DNA from: Blastomonas sp. CACIA14H2
Lineage (GTDB): Bacteria > Pseudomonadota > Alphaproteobacteria > Sphingomonadales > Sphingomonadaceae
NCBI GenBank assembly: GCA_000503195.1
Contig: AYSC01000014.1
Coordinates: 1-64,000 of the forward strand
Length of the DNA: 64,000 nt
Direction: 5' to 3'
Part shown: positions 10,101 to 16,697 of the stretch, piece after piece
How the letters are laid out: each line of letters opens with the position of its first letter
Numbering within the stretch: position 1 is the first letter of the stretch
Position numbers and translations under genes: made by a program
The notes under the pieces: model-generated
What the model was told of the DNA's origin: nothing
What the model saw: only the letters and a program-made list of their open reading frames with translations
Databases searched by the model: none

Positions 10101-12800
10101 GACCGCGCCATGGCTGAAACCGACATTGCCCTCGCCGTCGTCGAAGACGGCTCCGATGGCGAGCCGGTTGCCATCGAGCGCGACCGCGCTGCCGAAATAA
10201 TCGTCGACATCGAGCGCAAGATTGACATTCTTGCCGCCGGAATAGCCCTGACCGATGATCGCTTCGAGCGCAGGCGTTGCAAATTGCACGTTGGTGAAGC
10301 TGAACAGATACACCGCGCCTGCATCGTTGGTGCTATCGGTTGCCCCATCATCGAACAAGGCCCCGACCGCGAGCCGGTCGCCATCCAGCGACAGGGATGT
10401 CCCGAACAGGTCGCCCGCAGCGAGATTGGGGACGTCCAGACTGGCAGGCCCCGAATAGCCCGATCCCAGCACGCCCGCCAACTGGCCGCCGCCAAAGCCG
10501 GGATTTGCAAAGGTGAAGAGATAGACCGCCCCGGCATCGGTCGCCGCATTGCCGACGCCATCATCGTTGCGCGCCGCCACCGCCAGACGCAATCCGGAGA
10601 GCGAGACGGCATGGCCGAAAAAGTCGCCAGCCTCCAGTGCACCGACCGAAATGTTGTTGCCGCCGCTATATCCGGAACCGATGACGGCGCTCAATAGTGG
10701 CGTCGAGAAGGCGCTATCCGCGAAGAAGAACAGATAGACCGCGCCGACATCGGTCAGGCTATTGGTCGCGCCGCCGTCCGACCGCGCGCCGACCGCGAGC
10801 CGGTTGCCATCGAGCGAAACCGAGGTGCCGAAACCGTCGCCCGCCTCGATCCCCGGCGGGGGCACGACCTGGGCCGGGAAATTGCTGGCAAAGGCCTGGA
10901 GCACCAGCGAATACTGGCTGGGCGCGCTGGCGCCATCGGCGATGATGATGTTCTTCGGGTCGAGCAGCAGCGTGCCGCCGCGCTGGCCGTCGCGTGCGGT
11001 CTCGACCGTGCCGCGATAGACCAGCGTTTCCTTGCCCGAAACCTCGATCTGCCCGCCGACCCCGCCGACCAGACCGCCGCGCGCGATGGCATTGCCCAGG
11101 AACGTCGTCTTCTCGTCCGACCAGATGACGATCTCGCCCGCATTGCCGCGCATGCCGATCGCCGAGACGTCGATCGTCACCGCATCGGTCGCCACCAGCC
11201 TGAGCGCATTGGGCAATTCGTCGGCGGTCAGATTCTTGCCGCCCTGGAATTCGCCGCCCAGCCGCACCCGGCCGCCACGAATGCCGCCCTGGGCATAGAA
11301 TTGCGCCGAGAACAGGTCGAGCCGCGGCGCGCTGACATCGATATTCCCGCCGAAACCATGGCTGCCCGAGGCGCGGAACTTGCCCGAGGAAATGATCTGG
11401 TCGTCCGAGACATAGCGGATCGCCCCGCCGTGCAGGCCGCTCGCGTCGATGAACGCATCGCCGGTGTCGATCGCCCGGCGCGTCGTCCTGATATCGACGC
11501 TGCCGCCTTTGCCGAGCGCGGCGTTGACCGTGATCCGCCCGGCGAGCGAGAAGCCGCCCGCGTCGAGTCGGATCTTGCCGCCCGCATCCTGGCCGCTCGC
11601 GGACAGGATCGATCCGAAGGACAGGAATTCGCTGCCGGTGATATGCGCGGTGCCGCCCGCCTTGCTGCCGTCGAGGTTGATCGTGCCGTCGAGGATCGTG
11701 CGCGCCGCGCTGATCGTCAGCGTGCCGCCGGAGCCGCTCGCAGCCATCGCCTGACCCGGTGCGCTGCCGTCGCCGCTCAGCGATCCGACCCAGCCGATCG
11801 CGTTCTCCGTATCGCTGGCCTTGCCGCCCTTGCCCTTGGCGCTTCCCGCGGGCGCCGCATTGGTTGCGGACGACAGGTCCATCGCGACATTGCGGCCGAC
11901 CTGCACCTCGCCCGGCGCAGTGATCGCGACCTTGGCCGCGACCAGCGACACCTTGCCATCGGGGCCGGTCTGCATGCTCGCCGCCTGGGGCGTGCCGATG
12001 CGCACCGACTGGTTGACCAGATCGCGCGCCGCCGAGGCGGTGATCAGCACCGATCCGCCGCGTGCATCGACCACGCCGTCGACGCCGACCAGCGCGCCCT
12101 TGTCGTTGAGCTTCGTCACCGCGTCACCGACCTGGAAGCGGATCAGATTGTCGCCGTGCAGGTCGAGCGTGAACGCCTGCGCGCCGCCAAAGGCGATGCG
12201 CCCCATATGCGCGGTGATAATTCCGTCATTGGCGACCTGCGGCGCGACGAACGCCGCGACGCCCGCATCGCGCACCGTGATGGTGCCGTGGTTGATGACT
12301 TTCGCGCCGGCGCGGCCCGGCGTGCCGAAGCGAAGCGCCCCGCCCGCCATGAACGCCTCGTTGCCGATATCGGCACTGGTCGCGACCAGCCCCGCGACAT
12401 CGACCTTGGCATCCTTGCCGAAGACGATGCCGTTGCCGTTGATCAGATACACCTGACCATTGGCGGTCAGTTCGCCGAGGATCTGGCTGATCTCGGGCCC
12501 GGTCACGCGGTTGAGCGCGATCGATCGTGCATTAGGCTGGCGGAAATCGACCCCCTCGCCTGCATCGATCGAGAAATTGTCCCAGTTGATGACGACACGG
12601 TCGCTCGCCTGGTCGATCCGCAGCCGGCCGGTCCCCTGGCCATTGATGGTCGCCTGGCCCGCGACCACCTTGCCACCGTTCGGATTGGCATGGGCGGTCT
12701 GCGCTGCGGCGAGCGCAAGCCCCGCCACGCCCGTGCGCAGCGCGATCTGCCAGCCGGACAGAGGCCGCGCGCCTTCACCCAGTGTACGGCGCCGGTTCAT
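1..12800 (-). CDS. Giant two-partner-secretion exoprotein (TpsA, filamentous-haemagglutinin-like), partial
   Basis: Large secreted adhesin-like protein exported by the adjacent TpsB. The minus-strand frame starting at the ATG at 12800-12798 stays open to base 1, so at least 4,266 residues are visible and the C-terminus lies outside. Reading order: signal peptide (about 1-38, ending QTAHA); TPS/haemagglutination domain (about 39-165, with QPNARSIALNRVTGPEIS and LINGNGIVFG, close to the family NPNG motif); beta-helix-like region to about residue 640; about 42 FG-GAP repeats (coding bases about 10,850 down to 1,900); a short beta-helix-like stretch; then MBG repeats of 80 residues. The start overlaps the tpsB stop as ATGA, so the two are translationally coupled. 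Likely role is surface adhesion or biofilm formation, inferred from the family; no ligand can be read from sequence. Confidence 0.9.
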   Translation of the reverse strand, partial: MNRRRTLGEGARPLSGWQIALRTGVAGLALAAAQTAHANPNGGKVVAGQATINGQGTGRLRIDQASDRVVINWDNFSIDAGEGVDFRQPNARSIALNRVTGPEISQILGELTANGQVYLINGNGIVFGKDAKVDVAGLVATSADIGNEAFMAGGALRFGTPGRAGAKVINHGTITVRDAGVAAFVAPQVANDGIITAHMGRIAFGGAQAFTLDLHGDNLIRFQVGDAVTKLNDKGALVGVDGVVDARGGSVLITASAARDLVNQSVRIGTPQAASMQTGPDGKVSLVAAKVAITAPGEVQVGRNVAMDLSSATNAAPAGSAKGKGGKASDTENAIGWVGSLSGDGSAPGQAMAASGSGGTLTISAARTILDGTINLDGSKAGGTAHITGSEFLSFGSILSASGQDAGGKIRLDAGGFSLAGRITVNAALGKGGSVDIRTTRRAIDTGDAFIDASGLHGGAIRYVSDDQIISSGKFRASGSHGFGGNIDVSAPRLDLFSAQFYAQGGIRGGRVRLGGEFQGGKNLTADELPNALRLVATDAVTIDVSAIGMRGNAGEIVIWSDEKTTFLGNAIARGGLVGGVGGQIEVSGKETLVYRGTVETARDGQRGGTLLLDPKNIIIADGASAPSQYSLVLQAFASNFPAQVVPPPGIEAGDGFGTSVSLDGNRLAVGARSDGGATNSLTDVGAVYLFFFADSAFSTPLLSAVIGSGYSGGNNISVGALEAGDFFGHAVSLSGLRLAVAARNDDGVGNAATDAGAVYLFTFANPGFGGGQLAGVLGSGYSGPASLDVPNLAAGDLFGTSLSLDGDRLAVGALFDDGATDSTNDAGAVYLFSFTNVQFATPALEAIIGQGYSGGKNVNLALDVDDYFGSAVALDGNRLAIGAVFDDGEGNVGFSHGAVYLFSFADAAFNSANLAATIGFQYSGPKDIAISGLSPSDHFGNALSLQGSRLAVLAQLDDGRQDTFTDTGAVYLFTFADDVFSGGQLVGRIGADYAELGGNNLSISGLQNGDTLTSLSLSSNRLVISVGNDDGRRDQATDSGAVYLFTFGDEQFGDGRQVGILGADYTSLFGLSLLGNGLEEQDNFGSAVALDGNRLAVGARFDDGATNSKTDSGAVYLFTFGDAQFSAPVLQSIIGSGYSGGKNISVGRLEADDLFGSAVSLDSLRLAIGAPGDDGIANTQGDAGAVYLFTFDDETFLGGRLARVLDFESLSGGTINSAGSLFGSAVSLDGTILAVGAPGDAGASGSDFDAGAVHIFDTADSGFGSVPELLTTLGLGYSAGLDISVAGLEAGDRFGTSVSLDGLRLAVGAPNDDGGLTPVTNAGAVYVYSFSTSNYGGGTLDARLGAFYSGLNDFDTGSGPLQFFGQSVALQQLQLVVGAVGNSGRNGTQNNAGAVYLFTAAPGFTDLAQVGIIGADYLGAPGDFDLKLAKGEQFGAAVAFDNGRLVVGASNNPGRNGSAPGSGAAYLFTFADTGFGNARLIDKLGAGYTGFSNLSLSQGFGNPLLAQIEPGDQFGFAVSLDGNRLAVGAPADNGAFNSGGVTGAVYLFSFADLAFGAPVLEAIIGFNYSGGKNVSLPVNGSEQFGTSVSLDGLQLAVGAPGNTGASGSGGFTGAVYLFTFADSLFSGATLRSTIGVGYTGLSDIDLSVLASDDGFGRSVALSGTRLAVGAPGDDGLGDAVSNAGAVYLFTFTDSQFNGGLFEGTIGAGYSLGPKDLDINRPDTQLEAGDVFGTSVAFDGLRLFVGAPGDQGLGNNLVDAGAVYGISFFNSFFNLPSLSLIIGSGYADTNDTDVSFIESSDMFGSSVSAAAGLLAIGALGDDGANNSVPNSGKAYLFSQSGGTYNPIGAIGRGYGGDADVALGQLQNGDRFGMALSLNQNRLVVGASGDEGATNKASALGAVYLFSFTGGEFANLSLAGIMGRGYGAPQNVSVSQVSPGDRFGSAVSLTGDLLAIGAPGDRSAAGTGADVGAVYLFTFAGANFSTPTLKGILGKGYTGGGNFDVAALEDGDRFGDSVSLGGFNPDLLAVGAPGDDGDSNATTDAGAVYLFRFDSGLNNPVLEATIGSGYTGGKNRSIAALGVGDGFGSAVSLRFDQLVVGAPGDDGASDTVTDAGAVFALTFSNTIDFSGQTPVFNYFEDGTLIGTLGAGYSGTNDLSIAGIEAGDLFGSSLSLDGLSLAVGALGDDGAGNALLDVGGVYLLAFDNFTFSSPSLRGTIGSGYTGGPSDFSVIALDGGNAFGAAVALLNDRLVVGAPGDSAFSGGGIDRGAAFLFSFGSSNLESPALDAVIGSGYIGSTDLPIVGLQDLARFGSSVTLEATRLIVGASGDTGNGRGDLTGALYLFSFDGQFTSNLSLSGVLGGAYANGPTSSLTAQGINRMPVENIGNAISLDGQLLAIGSPFDGGRSGLLPASGAVYLISFSNAPGLDLTAPVLEGVIGSGYTGGKNLSLASLEQGDNFGASVSLTGSFLAVGAPGDDGAQNDVADGGAVYTFAFQASPFENISFFSTVGNGYAGGNDLDIALEAGDRFGSAVAISLSNLLVGAPFDDGLGNAVGDSGAVYLLLHSPFVGAGGVIGTIGSGYTGLNSLDLTALDPGDNFGASLSVDTVARQLAVGAPRDEGAGNIGGSLSAIGAVYTFTFADSQAGGVAQAGIIGRGYTGTNDGDPGSLDNGDLFGSAVSLNAGRLAIGAPGDQGAGNIFQFGAGAVYLYSFANAQLASPLQRSIIGNGYVGTLNGAQLVSVPVEQDDAFGAAVSLSGNSLAVGAPGDDGPANSQPGSGAVQFFQFSDAAFTSGRLVGTIGADYRASVGLDLTVALTPTFVQLDSSDHFGGAVSLDGVRLAIGARGDDGSINGLTDAGAVYLFTFSDFLFGGATLQSVIGHGYVGGKNLFLTQLGAEDFFGTSVSLDGNRLAVGAPRDDGATDSVVDAGAVYLFSFADAQFGGVALEAIAGSGYTGGKNVNLTDLQTADDFGTSVSLDGNRLAVGAVGDDAAGNPPALNRETGAVYLLSFAGSQFEAGALEAVFGLGFDGGKDFDVALDDGDMFGISVSLDGTRLAVGAAGDDGVSNGLTEAGAVYLFTFTDLAFSGGVQRGIVGASYAGPGDVNNVSTPFGMGSGSLFGSSVALDGNQLAIGGPEIVSTLSSPSASGAVYLLTFADSSFGGGTIVEVLAKGAVNFGTNPDFDVELDAFDRFGSAVSLDSGRLVVGALGDDGFGNPGSVDDSGAVYLFTFSDLDFNGAQLRGNIGSGYTRGVGTPVAGLGLDDRFGSALSLDGNRLAIGAPGDDGGSINMQDAGAVYLFTFADADFASPVLQGIVGRGYSGGKNVGVPQIREGSGFGSAVSLDGTRLVVGAPGDAGVTAAIANAGAVYLLTFADTDFNGGGLQGQIGIGYGGGNNLSLGFDVGDRFGSAVSLLGNQLVVGAPGDDGQGNSASDSGAVYLITFTDPALLGAALVGQIGSGYSGSNDLDLTILDSGDGFGASLSLDGLRLAVGATGDDGAGNGSASAGAVHLFTFTDTAFATPTLARTLGVGYSGANAVTGLETGDLFGSAVALRGTVLAVGAPGDRGAGNEQAGVGAAYVFAVPGATFGDDPSLTSRIGRGYNDPFDINFGETGVADLFASALTLDGGRLVVGVPGDDGPEDQVGNAGSVYFFALGSGGLPGLGFGDNPGADVTINASALAAILSGGTGVTLQANNDITVNSAILVNNPSGDGGALTFQAGRSILINAGITTDGGNFTAHANDPSAVIANRDTGFADITFGSGGFVDAGAGTVDIRIFTGVNPVTYPRGTITLGNITGSLITVANGISGTADDGAVVVSSGAVLAASGAGDAITISGSVFTNNAGSGAFNLTGGGRFRVFSNDYDAITRGGLIGNNLYNRTIADSITQPGNLFIFSRQPILTFTADDATRTYGQGSPGYTFQVSGLVNGDSESYAYSGLPNLFDTASGNAGVDSILIEAGSLFSDVGYGFDFVGGTLSTLKALLTITADNASREYGLDNPQFTASYSGFVNGDDEAAVSGLDFSTSASNASDVGTYSITPFGASAANYDFSYVPGTLTITKALLTVTADNASREYGLANPTFTGSISGFRNGDTDSVISGLTYGTVATTASNVGTYSITGSGASATNYDFSYVPGTLTITKALLTVTADNASREYGLANPTFTGTISGLRAGDTASVVSGLTYGTVATTASNVGTYAITASGGTATNYDFSYVPGTLTITRALLTVTADNASREYGLANPTFTGSISGFRNGDTASVISGLTYGTVA
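1900..10870 (-). repeat. Array of about 42 FG-GAP repeats within the TPS exoprotein
   Basis: A coding repeat of about 210-225 bp (70-75 residues) recurs roughly 42 times by my count. Each unit reads approximately as GDxFGxSVSLDGxRLAVGA, then GAVYLFTF, then IGxGYxGGxN. The pattern matches the FG-GAP type-2 repeats that build seven-bladed beta-propellers. Units are diverged rather than identical, which argues for an old, maintained array and not a recent expansion or assembly artefact. Individual unit boundaries are approximate. Confidence 0.85.
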
Positions 12801-14548
12801 CGCGTCGCTCCGATCGAGAAGAAGATGCGCGGATCGCTGCTGCCGTCGGGCGTGAAGCGCGCCTTGCCGGGCCAGGCGGCATAGACTTCGCCGAACAGCC
12901 CGTAAGGCAGCGCGATGCGCGATCCGCCGCCCGCCGACCACAATTCGGTCACGCGCAGCTCGGCAAAATCGAGCCGCCCGCTCTGGCGCAATATGCCCGC
13001 ATCGACGAACAGGAAGGGCTGCACGGTGACGCCGCCAACGCTCAGCCGATCGTTGACCTCCATCGCGACATTGATGCAATGGTCGCCGCCCGCGGCGCCA
13101 TAATCATAGGCGCGGCCGAACTGGTCGCCACCGTAATTGCACTCGCGCGACGCCGATGCGCCGCCATTCAGGCCGATCTGCGCTTCGGCATTCACCCGCA
13201 CCCGCGCCGTGCCATAGAGCGGCGCGGTCCACACCAGCGAGCCGTTGAGCGCGGTGAATTCGGGATCGCCCAGCGTCCGGCTGCGCAGCGGATTGAACCG
13301 CCCGGTCGCGCCCAGGCCGTTGATCCCCTGCGACAATCCCAGCCGGAACAGCCCGACGCTGCCATCGGCGGCGGCCCAGTCATAGCTGCCGTACAGCTCG
13401 TAGAAGCGGCTGCGATCGTCGATCAGTGTCACGCCGAAAATGCCGCTATCCGAATTGATCGCGGTGCCTTCCAGCCCGACGATCAGGCTGGAATTGCGGG
13501 TGCGGCGCAGCGGATAGCTGAGCCCTGCGCGGATCACCTCTTCCTCGCCGCGGAACTGCAGGATCGAGAGGAAACCGCGCACCGCACGCGAACGCGCACG
13601 CGAATAGCTGACGGTACCGGTCAGCCCGTCGTCGGTGATCGGCGCGCTGTACTGGACATAGCCCGACACGAAGCCGTCGGTCGGTATCGTCGCGCGGACA
13701 TCGGCCACCAGCTGGTCGCCCGGCACCAGCACCGAATTGGCGGTCGCCCCGGCGCGATACCGCCGCTCGCCCAGATTGTCGCGGATGCGGTTGTCGAACT
13801 GCGCCTCGACCTCGAGCGGGTCGAGATTGACCACCACCAGCAGATTGGCCGCGCCGGGCGTCGTTTCGGACGGGCGTACCACCACCGAGACATCGAGACC
13901 GCCCAGATCGCCGGTGGTCAGGATCGCGCGCTCGAGTTCGTCGACCATCACCGGGCCGCGCTTGATCAATGGGGTGAAGCGGCGGCGCACCATCTCGGTC
14001 AGCCGGGTCTTGCCGACCAGCCCGGCGCTCGACTTGAGCTGGATTTCGAGCGCATCGACGCTGCCCTCGACCACCTGCAGCGTGACCACGCCATTGGCGA
14101 CATCCTGGGTCGGCACGATGGCGAAGGAGAGGGCAAAACCGGCGTCGGCATAGACGCGCGTGAGCAGATCGGCGGCGCGGTAGATATCGGCGAGCGTCAG
14201 CTCCTGCCCCAGGAACGGCTTGAGCGGCGCCTGCAGCCGGTCCTCGTCGAGATAGTTGAAGCCGATGATGCGGAATTTCGTGACGCGCACCTTCTGCGTA
14301 TCGTCGACGCTGCTCGGGTCGGTGCGCGGGCGATCGATGGTGAAGGGCGTTCGCGGCGTAGAGAGCGGCACCTCCGCCGCACGATTTTCGCGCTCGAACG
14401 TGCCGGCGGGCGGGCGCACATTGCCGGGCAGCGCCTGCGCCGCCAGCGGCGCGGGGAGCAGCAAGGCGCCCCCCAGGCCTAGCGCCAGCGCACGGATCGT
14501 TACGGCCCGTCGACCGCTTCTTGCATCCAAGGTCCGCCAGCTCGCCAT
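12797..14548 (-). CDS. TpsB outer-membrane transporter (ShlB/FhaC/HecB family)
   Basis: Outer-membrane beta-barrel transporter of a two-partner secretion system, expected to export the giant protein encoded just downstream. 583 residues, normal for the family. Visible: signal peptide (residues 1 to about 38, LALGLGGALLLPAPLAAQA); a first POTRA-like domain starting KVRVTKFRIIGFNYLDEDRL (about 87-165); a second POTRA-like segment (about 166-245, VDALEIQLKSS onward); then a barrel of alternating beta-strands ending RIFFSIGATR. Its stop overlaps the exoprotein start codon by four bases (ATGA), indicating one transcript with coupled translation. The upstream 322 bp hold the likely promoter. Confidence 0.92.
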   Translation of the reverse strand: MASWRTLDARSGRRAVTIRALALGLGGALLLPAPLAAQALPGNVRPPAGTFERENRAAEVPLSTPRTPFTIDRPRTDPSSVDDTQKVRVTKFRIIGFNYLDEDRLQAPLKPFLGQELTLADIYRAADLLTRVYADAGFALSFAIVPTQDVANGVVTLQVVEGSVDALEIQLKSSAGLVGKTRLTEMVRRRFTPLIKRGPVMVDELERAILTTGDLGGLDVSVVVRPSETTPGAANLLVVVNLDPLEVEAQFDNRIRDNLGERRYRAGATANSVLVPGDQLVADVRATIPTDGFVSGYVQYSAPITDDGLTGTVSYSRARSRAVRGFLSILQFRGEEEVIRAGLSYPLRRTRNSSLIVGLEGTAINSDSGIFGVTLIDDRSRFYELYGSYDWAAADGSVGLFRLGLSQGINGLGATGRFNPLRSRTLGDPEFTALNGSLVWTAPLYGTARVRVNAEAQIGLNGGASASRECNYGGDQFGRAYDYGAAGGDHCINVAMEVNDRLSVGGVTVQPFLFVDAGILRQSGRLDFAELRVTELWSAGGGSRIALPYGLFGEVYAAWPGKARFTPDGSSDPRIFFSIGATR

Positions 14549-14870
14549 GCGGTTTCAGGTTCCAGTGCCCCGAAGGGAATTGAGAGGGTGCGACCCCATC
14601 TCGGAACGTCGGGAATCCGCAGCCGACGACCGGTTAGCAGTCTATCCGACCGGTATTGTGCACCCGATCACAGACAGCCGAAACCGGACGATCGTCCAGT
14701 GCAGAAATCCCGCAAGGATAAACCGCTTCCTTGTGAAATCAGCAAACCTCGCCCCTATTCGATGTTAAGCATTGGCAGAGCAAAAAGGCAAGAGAATGAC
14801 AGCCTAAGGTCATGAATTTGAAGATGAGATGTCAATTAACCACAGTTTTTGGGCGGCGGGCGGCCCGGCA
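14549..14870 (-). promoter_or_regulatory. Upstream region of the tpsB-tpsA operon (322 bp without genes)
   Basis: This gap lies between the methyltransferase stop and the tpsB start. Its right half is AT-richer than the surroundings. It contains a CRP-like dyad at 14657-14672 and, further up, a TTGACA hexamer on the minus strand (14835-14830) without a convincing -10 partner at 16-18 bp. No open frame with recognisable protein content was seen. Confidence 0.4.
14657..14672. promoter_or_regulatory. Candidate CRP/FNR-family binding site
   Basis: The plus strand reads TGTGC-ACCCGA-TCACA, one base away from the CRP consensus TGTGA-N6-TCACA. Its centre is about 116 bp upstream of the tpsB start codon, a plausible position for control of the adhesin operon. 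The match is by eye, and chance occurrence cannot be excluded. Confidence 0.4.
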
Positions 14871-15578
14871 TCAGCGCGCCTGCGCCGCTGGATTGCGCAA
14901 CACCAGATTGTCGACGCTGACCGCTTCGGTCCAGTGGCCCGATCGGCGGAACTGGCCGATGCAATTGGGCTCCAGATAGATCACCGATACCGGTTGCGTC
15001 AGCGCCTCGAGCCGTTCGACCACCGGGGCCATCACCGCATCGCCGAACGGATCGTAGAAGAAGCAGACCAGGTCGATATCGGCGGGCGGCTCATACGCCC
15101 CGGCGTCCATGCAGAGAAACTCGACCGGGGCCGCGAGCGCGCCCCTGCCGGCCATGATGTCGCGGTTGCGGTTGGCGATCGCGACCAGTTCGGGCGCGAA
15201 TTCGACGCCGATCGCGCGGGCGAAGGAAAAGCGCGCCGCCTCGAGCACCGCCCGGCCCTTGCCGCAGCCATAATCGATGAACGCGGTGCGCGCGAAATCG
15301 ACCTTCAGATCGGCAAACCAGGTCGGCATGTTGATGCCGCTGCTCGCCTGATAGCGCCGGGCATGCATCGCAACCGCCGGATCGACGCTCAGCGTGTGCA
15401 GCTCGCGCATCGCGAAGGTATCGGTGCCCCATTGCGCGTCGAACGCCTGGAAACTGCGGTTCCGGCGGCGCGCCTGCGGGGTCAGCTCGCGCGCGTGATA
15501 GACGATATTGTGCCCGATCAGCCGCACGATCTCCCCGGCGGACCGGCCCCTGAGGCGCTGGGTAATCGAGGACAGCAT
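14871..15578 (-). CDS. Class I SAM-dependent methyltransferase
   Basis: About 235 residues with a Rossmann-type SAM-binding fold. Motif I reads FIDYGCGKGRAVLEAA (about residues 99-114), followed by the acidic strand AIGVEFAPEL and then VEFLCMDAGAYEPPADIDLVCFFYDPF, typical of small class I methyltransferases. No substrate can be named. I chose the ATG at 15578; an in-frame GTG at 15626 would add 16 residues (MPKKAFRRQPQRYAAA) that look unlike a conserved start. It is divergent from the crotonase gene and stands alone upstream of the tpsBA promoter region. Confidence 0.75.
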   Translation of the reverse strand: MLSSITQRLRGRSAGEIVRLIGHNIVYHARELTPQARRRNRSFQAFDAQWGTDTFAMRELHTLSVDPAVAMHARRYQASSGINMPTWFADLKVDFARTAFIDYGCGKGRAVLEAARFSFARAIGVEFAPELVAIANRNRDIMAGRGALAAPVEFLCMDAGAYEPPADIDLVCFFYDPFGDAVMAPVVERLEALTQPVSVIYLEPNCIGQFRRSGHWTEAVSVDNLVLRNPAAQAR

Positions 15579-15730
15579 TGCGGCAGCATACCTTTGCGGT
15601 TGACGTCGGAAGGCCTTTTTCGGCACGCCCTGCCTGTAGCCCGACCCGGCAACGGTTCAAACCTGATTAACCATGATACAGCCGCTGCGACCCATTGCGG
15701 GTCATGGGTGGCACGAGAGGACAAGGCCCG

Positions 15731-16525
15731 ATGACTCAACCGATCATGATCACGTCGAACGGCGCGGTGGACACCGTGACGCTCAACCGGCCGGAAGCGC
15801 TGAACGCGATGGACGAGCCGATGATCATGGCGCTGCAGGATTATTTCCGCGGGCTGCAGGACCGGCACACGGTGCGCGTCGTCATCCTGCGCGCCGAGGG
15901 CCGGGCGTTCTGCGCCGGGCTCGACCTCAAGGGCTGGACGGCGCGCGAGGGCGAAGGCGCGGTGCATGGCGGCTGGCGCACGCAGCGCGCGATCGCCACG
16001 GTGATGCAGCTGATGCGCGCCTGCCCGCAGCCGATCATCGCCTGTGCGCAAGGGGCGGCGTGCGGCGGCGGCATGTCGCTGCTGCTCGCAAGCGACGTGC
16101 GTTATTGCACGCCCGATTTCCGGATGAACGCGGCCTATATCCGCATCGGCCTCGGCGGTTGCGACATGGGGTCGAGCTATTTCCTGCCGCGGCTGGTGGG
16201 CAGCTCGCTCGCCGCCGAGATGATCCTGTCGGGCCGCTTCGTCGGCGCGGAGCGCGCGCTTTCCGCCGGGTTCGTCAGCGAGATCGCCGCGCCGGACGAG
16301 CTGCTCGCCAGAGCCGAGGCGCTCGCCGCCGACATGCTTCTCGCCAGCCCGATGGGGCTGAGGCTCAGCAAGGATGCGCTCAACCGCAATATCGACGCGC
16401 CCGGCTTCGAGGCGGCGCTGGCGCTCGAGGATCGCCAGCAGATCCTGCTCAGCATGACCGAGGATTATGCCGAAGCGCGCCGCGCGTTCATGGAAAAGCG
16501 CGCGCCGGAATATAAGGATCGGTGA
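15731..16525 (+). CDS. Enoyl-CoA hydratase/isomerase (crotonase) family protein
   Basis: 264-residue crotonase-fold protein acting on an acyl-CoA substrate. Visible: CoA/oxyanion-hole motifs (AEGRAFCAGLDLKGW and AQGAACGGGMSLLLASD) and the region GLGGCDMGSSYFLPRLVG. The two glutamates that catalyse hydration in classic enoyl-CoA hydratase appear replaced (Ser after GGGM, Tyr before IRIGLGG). An Asp is kept where dienoyl-CoA isomerases have one, so isomerase or another activity is as likely as hydratase. The start at 15731 is preceded by GAGAGGA about 10 bases upstream; an upstream in-frame start at 15695 lacks this. Confidence 0.85.
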   Translation: MTQPIMITSNGAVDTVTLNRPEALNAMDEPMIMALQDYFRGLQDRHTVRVVILRAEGRAFCAGLDLKGWTAREGEGAVHGGWRTQRAIATVMQLMRACPQPIIACAQGAACGGGMSLLLASDVRYCTPDFRMNAAYIRIGLGGCDMGSSYFLPRLVGSSLAAEMILSGRFVGAERALSAGFVSEIAAPDELLARAEALAADMLLASPMGLRLSKDALNRNIDAPGFEAALALEDRQQILLSMTEDYAEARRAFMEKRAPEYKDR

Positions 16526-16533
16526 GGCCTCCC

Positions 16534-16697
16534 AAATCCTCCCCGAGCTTGTCTCGGGGAGGGGGACCACCGACCGAAGGTCGGTGGTGGAGGGGAAGCG
16601 GGTTCGCTTGTCCTTGCGACCTTGTTTCTATCCCGCTGCCCCTCCACCACCCGCTGCGCGGGCGGTCCCCCTCCCCCAGCAAGCTGGGGGAGGATTT
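16534..16697. repeat. Imperfect inverted REP-like repeat (family C, copy 1)
   Basis: About 164 bp bounded by AAATCCT and AGGATTT. Each half carries its own GC-rich hairpins (CTCCCCGAGC...CGGGGAGG; CCACCGACC...GGTCGGTGG). The element fills the convergent gap between the crotonase gene and the next minus-strand gene. A related element lies at about 59830-60014. Confidence 0.8.

Noticed and set aside
1140-12884. Large plus-strand open frames opposite the exoprotein (e.g. 4158-6347 and 11301-12884)
   Set aside because: They are Arg/Asp/Ala-rich mirror readings of the repeat-coding strand and recur with the FG-GAP period; no domain or ribosome site.
12782-14482. 566-residue plus-strand frame opposite tpsB
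   Set aside because: Composition typical of an antisense shadow of a GC-rich gene; tpsB on the other strand has signal peptide, POTRA and barrel.
14830-14835. TTGACA as -35 of a housekeeping promoter for tpsB
   Set aside because: No acceptable -10 hexamer at 16-18 bp; kept only as a note in the upstream-region entry.
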